A program made the position numbers and the translations under genes. 6,075 nt of DNA, taken from Halorhodospira sp. Lineage in GTDB: Bacteria; Pseudomonadota; Gammaproteobacteria; Nitrococcales; Halorhodospiraceae. Positions 1 to 6,057 of this stretch are shown in pieces. Below the pieces are notes generated by a model. That model ran no database searches. It was not told the DNA's origin and worked only from the letters and a program-made list of their open reading frames with translations. Positions within the stretch are counted from its first letter, which is position 1. Every line of letters begins with the position of its first letter. The DNA lies in assembly GCA_007127935.1 (NCBI GenBank), contig SKYL01000017.1, positions 1-6,075 of the forward strand, given 5' to 3'.

Positions 1-2
1 CG

Positions 3-350
3 GGGATCAAGCGGGTGTATTTGTCGACCAACGGGTTGGGGTTGGATGAGGGTTGGCTTGGATTGCTGGCCGACCACCCCAAGGTGGTGCTCACGATCTC
101 GCTGGACGGCCGTCCCGAGGACAACCGTACCTACCGCCGGGCGCTCGACGGGGTCCCAGACGCCTACGATCATCTGCTGAGTCTGAGGGACCGTTTGGTG
201 AGGATGCCTCGGGTGGTCATCACCCAGACCATCCCCCCCCACACGGCGGGGCGCGCGGCGGATAACTTCGCTCACCTGCTCGAGTTGGGGTTTACTCGCT
301 TCAACCTGTTGCCTGGCTACTACATCCCGTGGCGGGACGAGCAGGTGGCG
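3..350 (+). pseudogene. Radical SAM enzyme remnant (C-terminal half of the core domain), fused to the chemoreceptor
   Basis: The translation reads GIKRVYLSTNGLGLDE, then VVLTISLDGRPEDNRTYRRAL, then RVVITQTI and FTRFNLLPGYYIPWRDEQ. The 'TNG-x-x-L' strand, the 'SLDG' strand followed by an R about nine residues on, and the later beta strands are hallmarks of radical SAM proteins of the SPASM/sulfatase-maturase type. The CxxxCxxC motif that binds the iron-sulfur cluster would lie upstream of the window, so it cannot be checked. In the family, the sequence after 'PWRDEQ' normally continues as more of the same domain. Here similarity stops near 345-360 and membrane-anchor sequence begins with no stop codon. 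Codon choice (frequent TTG and GGG) is like that of the neighbours, so nothing suggests a foreign origin. It could be a true fusion, the scar of a deletion, or an assembly join. The substrate is unknown. Confidence 0.6.
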
Positions 351-1562
351 GCGCCGACCCACGCCGGGCGCGGGCGGGTACGGCGTTACGGCCTCCCGGC
401 CGCGGTGAGTCTGGCGGCCGCCGGGGCGGCCTACCTGTGGCCGGCAGTGGGGCCGTGGGCGGTGTTGGTGGTGGCCGCGGCCTGGGCCGGTACCCAGGCG
501 TCGAGGACGCCGACGCGGGATGAGGCGCAGCAGCAACAGACCTCCGTGGAGTTGGAGGCGGCGCTGCGCGACTTGCTGGACGACCTGGATGACAGCCTCA
601 ACGCGGAGTTTAAAACCGTGGCCGAGGATCTGTCGCAGGTGGGCACATTGGTCAGCGACGCGGTGGGGGCGTTGAACGGGAGCTTCAACGGGGTGAGCGG
701 CGCCACCGACGAGCAGGAGCGGTTGGCGCGGACCGTCATCGACCAGGGAGGGGAGGAAGACGAGGAGGCCCGGTTCGGTGTCCGTGAGTTCGTCGAGCAG
801 ACCGAGAAGTTTCTCAACGACTACGTGGAGATGGTGGTGGAGATGAGCCGCCGCAGCGTGAAGACGGTGGCCCGCATCGATGATATGGCGTCCCAGATGG
901 GGCGCATCCACGAGTTGCTGTCGGACCTCAAGGGGATCACCGAGCAGACCGACCTGCTGGCCCTCAACGCCAGCATCGAGGCCGCCCGCGCCGGGGATTC
1001 CGGGCGGGGCTTCGCGGTGGTGGCCGACGAGGTGCGCAAGTTGTCGGAGAAGTCGAATAAGTTCAACGAACAGATCGCCGACGAGGTGAATGCCATCACC
1101 AAGGCGGTGGAAGAGGCCAAGACCGAGGTCGCCGAGATGGCCTCCACCGACATGAACATCACCCTGAACACCAAGGACCGGATCTCCACGATGATGAACG
1201 AGCTCCAGGAGTTGGACGCCCAAGTGGAGAGGAACGTGGCCCGGATCTCGGAGATCAGCGCCGAGATCGACCAGCACGTCGCCAACGCGATCCGTGCCCT
1301 ACAGTTTGAGGATATCGTGGTGCAGTTGATCGACAGCTCCCGCCAAGGGGTGGAGGGGCTGGACACTTACCTGGGGGGGCTGCGCACCATCCTGCAGACA
1401 GTGGCCCATGATGAGAGCACCCACGGGCTCGACTACGCCCAACGGCTGCGGGAGGCCCGGCAGGCGGTGAGCGAGCAGCGGGAGGAGCGGGCGCGGCAGC
1501 GCAAGAGTCAGCGCAAGGTGGAGCAGCGGTCCATGGATCACGGTGACGTAGAGCTTTTTTAA
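3..1562 (+). CDS. Chemoreceptor (methyl-accepting chemotaxis protein) with an in-frame radical SAM fragment at its N-terminus; 5' end outside the window
   Basis: Residues are counted from the GTG at 15; the frame is open to the left edge, so the true start is not visible. Residues 1-110 look like the later half of a radical SAM domain (see the separate entry). Residues 126-142 and 146-160 are two hydrophobic segments in a tight hairpin, leaving no room for a periplasmic sensor domain. A long coiled coil follows. Its tip is the classical chemoreceptor sequence at 310-347 (EQTDLLALNASIEAARAG, then GRGFAVVADEVRKLS), which contacts CheA and CheW in known receptors. The returning helix ends in ALQFEDIVVQ (428-437), and the protein ends in a basic stretch followed by GDVELF. 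The chemoreceptor call is very safe. A receptor starting within the fusion is possible: GTG at 345 gives MAAPTHAGRG and leads directly into the membrane hairpin, but it has no convincing ribosome site. Ligand and signalling partners are unknown; no cheA or cheW is present. The next genes are on the same strand. Confidence 0.88.
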   Translation, partial: GIKRVYLSTNGLGLDEGWLGLLADHPKVVLTISLDGRPEDNRTYRRALDGVPDAYDHLLSLRDRLVRMPRVVITQTIPPHTAGRAADNFAHLLELGFTRFNLLPGYYIPWRDEQVAAPTHAGRGRVRRYGLPAAVSLAAAGAAYLWPAVGPWAVLVVAAAWAGTQASRTPTRDEAQQQQTSVELEAALRDLLDDLDDSLNAEFKTVAEDLSQVGTLVSDAVGALNGSFNGVSGATDEQERLARTVIDQGGEEDEEARFGVREFVEQTEKFLNDYVEMVVEMSRRSVKTVARIDDMASQMGRIHELLSDLKGITEQTDLLALNASIEAARAGDSGRGFAVVADEVRKLSEKSNKFNEQIADEVNAITKAVEEAKTEVAEMASTDMNITLNTKDRISTMMNELQELDAQVERNVARISEISAEIDQHVANAIRALQFEDIVVQLIDSSRQGVEGLDTYLGGLRTILQTVAHDESTHGLDYAQRLREARQAVSEQREERARQRKSQRKVEQRSMDHGDVELF

Positions 1563-1574
1563 CTTTGGTGGGTT

Positions 1575-1613
1575 CCGGGGTATGCTGCGTCGATCACCGC
1601 ATTCCCCGGTTTT
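1575..1613 (+). terminator. Terminator-like or attenuator hairpin between chemoreceptor and STAS gene
   Basis: CCGGGGTATGC at 1575-1585 pairs with GCATTCCCCGG at 1599-1609. This gives ten base pairs and one T-T mismatch around a 13-base loop, followed directly by TTTT at 1610-1613. It lies 12 bases past the chemoreceptor stop and only 4 bases before the ribosome site of the STAS gene. It probably reduces rather than abolishes read-through, because the T tract is short and no convincing promoter is seen after it. Confidence 0.6.
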
Positions 1614-1617
1614 AATC

Positions 1618-1628
1618 GAGGGTTACCT
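1618..1628 (+). promoter_or_regulatory. Ribosome binding site of the STAS gene
   Basis: GAGGG at 1618-1622 lies six bases before the ATG at 1629. This is a strong Shine-Dalgarno match at good spacing and fixes that start. It also allows independent translation of the small STAS protein, which a partner switch needs in excess over its kinase. Confidence 0.7.
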
Positions 1629-1934
1629 ATGCCGATACAAAGCGTACAACAGGACAACGGCCAGACGCTGGTCATGAAGGTGCGAGGGCACTTCGACTTC
1701 AGCCTTCACAAGGAGTTCCGCCAGGCTTACAAGAACAGCGAGGGGGTGAGCCGCTACGTGGTGGACCTGATGGACACCGAGTACATGGACAGTTCCGCCC
1801 TCGGCATGTTGTTGCTGCTCCGTGAGTTCGCCTCCGATCACGGGGGCGAGGTGGCGTTGCGCAGTTGTTCCCGCGAGGTGCGGAAGATCCTGGAAATCGC
1901 CAATTTCCAGCGCCTCTTTCGCATTGAGGACTGA
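1629..1934 (+). CDS. STAS-domain anti-sigma-factor antagonist (SpoIIAA/HsbA/CrsA type)
   Basis: This 101-residue cytoplasmic protein is a single STAS domain of normal length. The signature is YMDSSALGMLLLLRE at residues 52-66. Asp54 is followed by Ser55 and Ser56, and in SpoIIAA the second serine of the matching D-S-S is the one phosphorylated, so Ser56 is the likely switch residue. The C-terminal part, EVRKILEIANFQRLFRI, is the usual last helix and strand. In this family the unphosphorylated form binds an anti-sigma factor or other partner, and phosphorylation by an RsbW-like kinase releases it. The next gene, starting 8 bases after this stop, encodes both such a kinase and a PP2C phosphatase. 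The pair matches HsbA/HsbR or CrsA/CrsR in layout. The real partner (FlgM, RpoS or another) is not in the window. The start is supported by a strong ribosome site. Confidence 0.93.
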   Translation: MPIQSVQQDNGQTLVMKVRGHFDFSLHKEFRQAYKNSEGVSRYVVDLMDTEYMDSSALGMLLLLREFASDHGGEVALRSCSREVRKILEIANFQRLFRIED

Positions 1935-1942
1935 CCGGCGTC

Positions 1943-3700
1943 ATGGAGCGCATGGGCGATCCATTGATGGCGGGCTCGAGCGCGGGTGGAGGCGTGACGG
2001 AGGAGACCCCGTCGTTCCTGGTGGTGGACGACGAGCCGGTCAACGCCATGCTCCTGCAGATGATCCTCTCCGCCCGCGGCTTTCGGGTGATCACCGCGTC
2101 CAGCGGTGAGGAGGCGCTGGCCCGCTTCGCCGAAGACCGGGTCGATATGGTCCTGATGGACATCATGATGCCGGGCATGGACGGCTACGAGACCACGCGG
2201 CGGATTCGCGCGGTGGACCGGGAGCGTTTCGTGCCGGTGCTCTTCGTCACCGCGCTCACCGACGAGCAGCGCCTGGCCCAGTGCATCGAGGCCGGCGGCG
2301 ACGATTTCATCACCAAGCCCATCAGCCGCGTGCAACTGAACGCCAAGATCGACTCCTGGCTCCGCACCCAGGCCCTCTACCGCACCGTCACCGCCCAGCG
2401 GGACGCCTTGGACGCCCACCAGCGGCGGTTGGAGATGGAGCAGGAGACGGCCCGGCGCATCGTCGAACGGGCCAGCGGCTCCAACGCGCTGGAGGTGCCG
2501 GGGCTGCGTTACTGCTACAGCCCGGCGGACATCTTGAGCGGCGACATCTTGCTGGCGGCCCGGCGCCCCAACGGCAACCTGATGATCTTCCTCGGTGATT
2601 TCACCGGCCACGGGATCGGCGCCGCGGTGGGCGTACCGTCATTGGCGACCCTCTTTCACGACCTCACCCGCCGGGGCAGCCACCCGGGGGAGATGTTGGA
2701 CGAGATCAATACCCGGCTCTTCGCCGTGCTGCCGCCGGAGATGTTCCTGGCCACCGCGGTGGTGGAGGTGGACTTTGCCCACGGAAAGCTGGGCGTCTGG
2801 AATGCCGGCATGCCACCGGTCGTGCTGGTGCAGGACGGGGAGGTGGTCCGGCGGTACGACTCCAGTGACCTGCCGCTGGGTGTGGTGCGCGACCAGGCGC
2901 CGGGGCGGCGGCAGTTGGAGTACTCCGATCTGCTGCCGGGCTCGGTCCTCTACGCGTGTTCCGACGGCGTGGTGGAGGCTGCGGCGCCGGACGGCGCGCT
3001 CTTCGGCAGCGACGGTCTCGAGCGGGCGGTGCTGGAGCGGGGGGATGACGACCTCTTCGGCGATGTGCTTGGCGCGTTGGACCGGTTTCGCGGCGGCGCC
3101 GCCCAGCGTGACGACATCACCCTGTTCGAACTCGATCTCGACCGGCTGCGGGCGGAGGGCAACGAAACCGGCATCGGCCGTGCCGACGGGGCCCGTTGGC
3201 AGGCCCAATTGATCCTGGACGCCACGACGGTGGTGCGGGTCAACCCGCTGCCGGCGATCATGAACTTCTTCGCCGAACTGGGGGCGCTGGAGGCCCACCG
3301 GCAGCGGCTCTACGTGGTGGTCTCGGAACTCTATACCAACGCGCTGGAGCACGGTGTGCTGGGGTTGGACTCGACATTGAAGAAGGACCCGGACGGCTTC
3401 GAGGAGTACTACCGTCTGCGGGCCGAGGCGATGGAGCGGCTCAAGGAGGGGCAGATCCGTCTTACCGTCAGCCACGACCCGGACGGCGATCGCAACGGGT
3501 ACGGCGCGGTGGTGGTGGAGGTGGAAGACTCCGGGGGCGGGTTCGACTATCAGCGGTATATGGAGGCCAATGATCCCGGGGCGTTGCCACATCCGCTGGC
3601 GGCGGGGCACGGGATCGTGTTGGTGCGGTCGTTGTGCCGGGAGGTCGTCTATCACCACCCCGGAAACCGGGTCACCGCGGTCTACGAGTTTCACTCCTGA
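1943..3700 (+). CDS. Response regulator with REC, PP2C/SpoIIE phosphatase and RsbW-like kinase domains (HsbR/CrsR type)
   Basis: This 585-residue soluble regulator has three domains. REC, about 24-142, carries the acidic pocket Asp29-Asp30, phospho-acceptor Asp73 in MDIMMPGMDG, Thr103 and Lys125. A helical linker (about 145-178) leads into a SpoIIE-type PP2C domain, about 185-400. Its metal-binding acids are visible as SGD (Asp201), GDFTGHG (Asp219), SDG (Asp341) and RDD (Asp390/391). The HATPase domain, about 415-585, has an N box ELYTNALEHG (Glu462, Asn466), a G1 box DSGGGFD (Asp529) and a G2 box GHGIVLV (555-561). Between N box and G1 lies a charged helical stretch, making that gap about 67 residues, longer than in SpoIIAB. 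All three active sites look intact. The likely role is that phosphorylation of Asp73 tilts the balance between dephosphorylating and phosphorylating the STAS protein encoded just upstream. In CrsR the kinase domain also acts as an anti-sigma factor. The start is uncertain: ATG 1943 has GAGGA 13 bases upstream, and ATG 1952 is an alternative. Confidence 0.93.
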   Translation: MERMGDPLMAGSSAGGGVTEETPSFLVVDDEPVNAMLLQMILSARGFRVITASSGEEALARFAEDRVDMVLMDIMMPGMDGYETTRRIRAVDRERFVPVLFVTALTDEQRLAQCIEAGGDDFITKPISRVQLNAKIDSWLRTQALYRTVTAQRDALDAHQRRLEMEQETARRIVERASGSNALEVPGLRYCYSPADILSGDILLAARRPNGNLMIFLGDFTGHGIGAAVGVPSLATLFHDLTRRGSHPGEMLDEINTRLFAVLPPEMFLATAVVEVDFAHGKLGVWNAGMPPVVLVQDGEVVRRYDSSDLPLGVVRDQAPGRRQLEYSDLLPGSVLYACSDGVVEAAAPDGALFGSDGLERAVLERGDDDLFGDVLGALDRFRGGAAQRDDITLFELDLDRLRAEGNETGIGRADGARWQAQLILDATTVVRVNPLPAIMNFFAELGALEAHRQRLYVVVSELYTNALEHGVLGLDSTLKKDPDGFEEYYRLRAEAMERLKEGQIRLTVSHDPDGDRNGYGAVVVEVEDSGGGFDYQRYMEANDPGALPHPLAAGHGIVLVRSLCREVVYHHPGNRVTAVYEFHS

Positions 3701-3742
3701 TAGACGGACAAAAAGGCGTTAGGGCAGGTCGAGGAAGACGCC
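3701..3742 (-). terminator. Convergent intergenic spacer with a weak terminator candidate for the minus-strand genes
   Basis: Only 18 bases (3701-3718) separate the stop of the regulator gene from the stop of the pirin gene on the other strand. Read on the minus strand, GGCGT (3742-3738) can pair with ACGCC (3719-3715), and five T follow at 3714-3710. The stem is only five base pairs with an 18-base loop, so this is a weak call. No plus-strand terminator was found here. Confidence 0.3.
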
Positions 3743-4414
3743 GTGGAGGCCCTCGGCGCCGCCGTGGAAGGGGATGTCGCGGTGACCCGCGATGTGGGCG
3801 CCGTCACCGGTGTCGAGCCACTGCCCCAGGACTTCGCCGGCGCCCTTCGCCACGTGGAGGTAACCCTGGCGGCCCACTTCCAACGTGAGGGCGCCACCGC
3901 CGTCGGGGGGTAAGCGCAGAGCCCAGATCCGGGCGTCCTGGGCCAAGGGCAGAATCCCTTCCTCTTCGGGGCCGGCGGCACAGCGGATGCCGGTCTCGCC
4001 ATCGGCGAAGATCCGCGCTTGGCGGTAATCGGGGATGCCCCCCATCCGTTGGGGGCGAAGCCAGATCTGGAGAAAGTGGACCGGCTCGTCTTCGGAGGGG
4101 TTGGTCTCGGAGTGACGGACGCCGTTGCCGGCGGTCATCACTTGCATCTCCCCGGCCCGTAGAACCCGGCTGTGGCCTAGGCTGTCGCCGTGGGCCACGC
4201 TGCCGGAGAGGACCCAACTGACGATCTCCATGTCTCTGTGGCCGTGGGGCGGGAAGCCGGCCCCCGGCGCGACGCGGTCGTCATTGAGGACGCGCAGGAT
4301 CGAGATGCCGCGATAAGCCGGGTCGTCGTAGTCGCCGAAGGAGAAGGTGTGGCGGCTGTCGAGCCACTCGGTGCGGGTCGTGCCCCGTTCGTCGCCGCGG
4401 CGAATCTTCAGCAT
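3719..4414 (-). CDS. Pirin family protein, YhhW type (bicupin, possible quercetin 2,3-dioxygenase-like enzyme)
   Basis: This 231-residue protein has the length of E. coli YhhW. The N-terminal cupin begins with the family stretch EWLDSRHTFSFGDY (16-29). It contains PPHGHRDMEIVSWVLSG (55-71) and then GVRHSETNP (98-106). The expected metal ligands are all present at the YhhW positions: His57, His59, His101 and Glu103. The C-terminal half (about 135-231) is the second, degenerate cupin, with no obvious metal set. YhhW has quercetinase activity in vitro, but the natural role of bacterial pirins is uncertain, with redox sensing and regulation of metabolic enzymes both proposed. Its ATG lies inside the last codons of the GGDEF-EAL gene (ATGCTGA, 7-base overlap). 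No clear Shine-Dalgarno precedes it, so translation probably depends on ribosomes ending the upstream gene. The function link to c-di-GMP is unknown. Confidence 0.93.
   Translation of the reverse strand: MLKIRRGDERGTTRTEWLDSRHTFSFGDYDDPAYRGISILRVLNDDRVAPGAGFPPHGHRDMEIVSWVLSGSVAHGDSLGHSRVLRAGEMQVMTAGNGVRHSETNPSEDEPVHFLQIWLRPQRMGGIPDYRQARIFADGETGIRCAAGPEEEGILPLAQDARIWALRLPPDGGGALTLEVGRQGYLHVAKGAGEVLGQWLDTGDGAHIAGHRDIPFHGGAEGLHGVFLDLP
4408..4414 (-). other. Seven-base stop/start overlap, likely translational coupling
   Basis: On the minus strand the sequence ATGCTGA contains the pirin start (4414-4412) and the stop of the GGDEF-EAL gene (4410-4408). No good ribosome site is seen in the 20 bases before this ATG, which supports reinitiation by terminating ribosomes. 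The two genes are therefore almost surely one transcription unit. Confidence 0.7.
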
Positions 4415-6045
4415 GACGGGTCGTCGATGAATACGATCTCGTCCAGCGGCGCCGGACGGTGGATGAGGAAGCCCTGGGCCAGGTCACATCCCTGCTCCCG
4501 CAGCCACTCCAGGTCCTCGGGCCGTTCAACCCCTTCCACCAGGATCTCCACGCCGATGCCGTGGGCCAGGGCGATGCTGGAGCGAATGATGGCGTCGTAG
4601 GTGGGGTCTTCCTGGCGGCCAATGAGGAATTGTTTGTCCACCTTCAGCCGGTGGACCGGCAACTCCGGCAGAATGCCCAGCGCGGAGTAGCCGGTGCCGA
4701 AATCGTCCACCGCGACCTGCACACCGAGTTTGCGCAGGTCGCCGAGGATCGCTCCGGCGCGCTTCGGGTCGGTGAGCAACCGCTCGGTGATCTCCAGCAC
4801 CAGGGCGTCGGGGCGCCGGCCGCTATCCTCCAACGCATCATGGACGATGCGCGGCAGTTCGGGATCGTGGAAGCTGTCGGCGGAGAGGTTCACCGCCACC
4901 GGCAGATCGACCCCGGCGGTCTCTTGGAGCGCCTGGCGGATGATCTGGCGATCCAACGCGGCGATCAGCCCCACCCGTTCCGCCACCTGAATGAAGAGGT
5001 CGGGCGGTACGTTGCCGAAGGTGGGGTGGTGCCAGCGGGCCAGGGCCTCCATCTCGCAGACCTTGCCGGTGGTCAGTGACAACACCTTCTGGTAATGCAG
5101 TCGCAGGCCGTTGTTTTGCAAGGTCTCCCGCAGAGCCAGCTCCAGGTCGAATTCGCGGCGCTTATCGGCGAGGGTGCCCCGCTCGTAGAAGGCGCTGAAC
5201 TGGCCCAGCCGTTCCGCGTCGGCCACCGCCAGTTCCGCCCGCCGCAATAGGTCTTCCATCCGTCCGCCGTCCTGGGGGTAGAGGGCGACGCCGCAGGTGA
5301 AGCCGCTGTGAATGCGCTGTTCACCGTAAAGGATGGAGGGCTCCGCAACTTGGTGCCGCACCGCGTTCAGGGCCTGGGAGGCGCTTTCCGCCGTGGCCTC
5401 CGGCAGCAACACCGCGAACTCATCGTCGCCCACTCGGCCGATGATGCCGCACCCCTCGAAGAAGCGCGCCAAGCGGCGGCCGAACTCCCGCAACACCAGG
5501 TCGCCGGCGCCCACGCCGTAGGCATCGTTGATGGCGCAGAAGCGTTTGACATCGAGGTAAAGAATGGCGGCGCCCCCGGGGCGGGCCTCCAACAACGGCT
5601 GGCATCGTTCCTGAAAGTCGACCCGGCCGAGCAGGCCGGTGAGCGGATCGAGCCGGTGGTTGGCGGTGGCGTGGTGCTGCTCCAACAGCATCGACGCCAC
5701 CGCGGCGAAGTCGGCTAGATCCCGTTCCAGGGCCGCTTTCGCCGCGCCGTCGGTCTCGGTGCAACCGCCGATCAGGTAGAGATGACCGAGGCAGTTGCCC
5801 TCACTGGAGTACAGCGGCACCAAGTTGCATGGGTCCTTCCCGTGGGGCGCCTCCGGGGGACGGGGGTTCGAGGTCACCGGTGCCGTCCCCTGTGCGTGTG
5901 CGGGACCGGTATGTCCGGCGGAAATAAAGCAAGCGGACGCCCCGGCGCGCCGCGATACCAATCCGGCGAGCCGGTCGAGCGCATCGAAGACGGAGGGCGC
6001 CTCGGCAAGGGCGTCGGCGTCGATATTGATATTGTTGGAGCCCAT
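4408..6045 (-). CDS. GAF-like/GGDEF/EAL protein, probable c-di-GMP phosphodiesterase
   Basis: This is a 545-residue cytoplasmic protein with no membrane segment or signal peptide. Residues about 17-125 look like a divergent GAF-type sensor domain (weak call: helix, strands such as NLVPLYSSEGNCLGHLYLIG, then a long helix). GGDEF, about 131-285, opens with RLDPLTGLLGR, but the signature is RVGDDEF (206-210), so the second glycine is Asp207. The inhibitory RxxD site is absent: Glu and Gly occupy those positions. EAL, about 300-540, looks complete: Glu333 in EALARW, Asn386 in NLSADSF, Glu418/Glu421 in LEITE, Asp447-Asp448 in DDFGTGYS, Lys468 in KVDK, Glu504 in EGVE and Gln524 in QGF. Hydrolysis of c-di-GMP to pGpG is therefore the likely activity, with the GGDEF half perhaps acting as a GTP sensor. 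The start at 6045 is supported by TAAGG seven bases upstream. It is co-transcribed with the pirin gene. Confidence 0.92.
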   Translation of the reverse strand: MGSNNINIDADALAEAPSVFDALDRLAGLVSRRAGASACFISAGHTGPAHAQGTAPVTSNPRPPEAPHGKDPCNLVPLYSSEGNCLGHLYLIGGCTETDGAAKAALERDLADFAAVASMLLEQHHATANHRLDPLTGLLGRVDFQERCQPLLEARPGGAAILYLDVKRFCAINDAYGVGAGDLVLREFGRRLARFFEGCGIIGRVGDDEFAVLLPEATAESASQALNAVRHQVAEPSILYGEQRIHSGFTCGVALYPQDGGRMEDLLRRAELAVADAERLGQFSAFYERGTLADKRREFDLELALRETLQNNGLRLHYQKVLSLTTGKVCEMEALARWHHPTFGNVPPDLFIQVAERVGLIAALDRQIIRQALQETAGVDLPVAVNLSADSFHDPELPRIVHDALEDSGRRPDALVLEITERLLTDPKRAGAILGDLRKLGVQVAVDDFGTGYSALGILPELPVHRLKVDKQFLIGRQEDPTYDAIIRSSIALAHGIGVEILVEGVERPEDLEWLREQGCDLAQGFLIHRPAPLDEIVFIDDPSC

Positions 6046-6057
6046 ACCCCGACCTTA
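6046..6057 (-). promoter_or_regulatory. Ribosome binding site of the GGDEF-EAL gene
   Basis: On the minus strand TAAGG (6057-6053) lies seven bases before the ATG at 6045. It is a moderate Shine-Dalgarno match that supports this start. The remaining 18 bases to the window edge are too few to locate a promoter. Confidence 0.5.

Noticed and set aside
33..56. Run of G tracts (GGG, GGGG, GG, GGG, GG) that could form a G-quadruplex
   Set aside because: Only a two-layer structure could form, and the tracts are explained by TTG and GGG codons of the conserved TNGLGLDEGW segment.
233..240. Run of eight C, a possible slippage or sequencing-error site
   Set aside because: The radical SAM frame is conserved on both sides, so no frameshift is indicated here.
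1555..1560. Six-T tract at the receptor stop considered as a terminator
   Set aside because: No stable hairpin precedes it, and the T bases encode the final Leu-Phe and stop.
1545..1562. C-terminal GDVELF considered as a CheR/CheB-tethering pentapeptide like NWETF
   Set aside because: The tether needs an aromatic residue three before the final Phe; here that position is Val.
1565..1586. Possible promoter (TATGCT at 1581-1586 as -10, TTGGTG at 1565-1570 as -35) before the STAS gene
   Set aside because: The spacer is only 10 bases and the -10 element is part of the hairpin stem; no acceptable -35 is found at normal distance.
1838..2611. Open frame of 257 codons on the minus strand opposite the STAS and REC region
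   Set aside because: It has no recognisable motif and sits opposite two clear genes; it is a composition shadow.
2639..3694. Long open frame of 351 codons on the minus strand opposite the regulator gene
   Set aside because: It is rich in His, Arg, Pro and Val, shows no domain, and lies wholly opposite well-conserved PP2C and kinase motifs. Such shadows are expected in high-GC DNA.
4459..5079. Open frame of 206 codons on the plus strand inside the GGDEF-EAL gene
   Set aside because: It lies opposite the intact EAL catalytic motifs; the translation resembles no family.
5430..5470. RxxD inhibitory c-di-GMP site ahead of the GGDEF signature
   Set aside because: The positions nine and six residues before the signature hold Glu and Gly, so the motif is absent.
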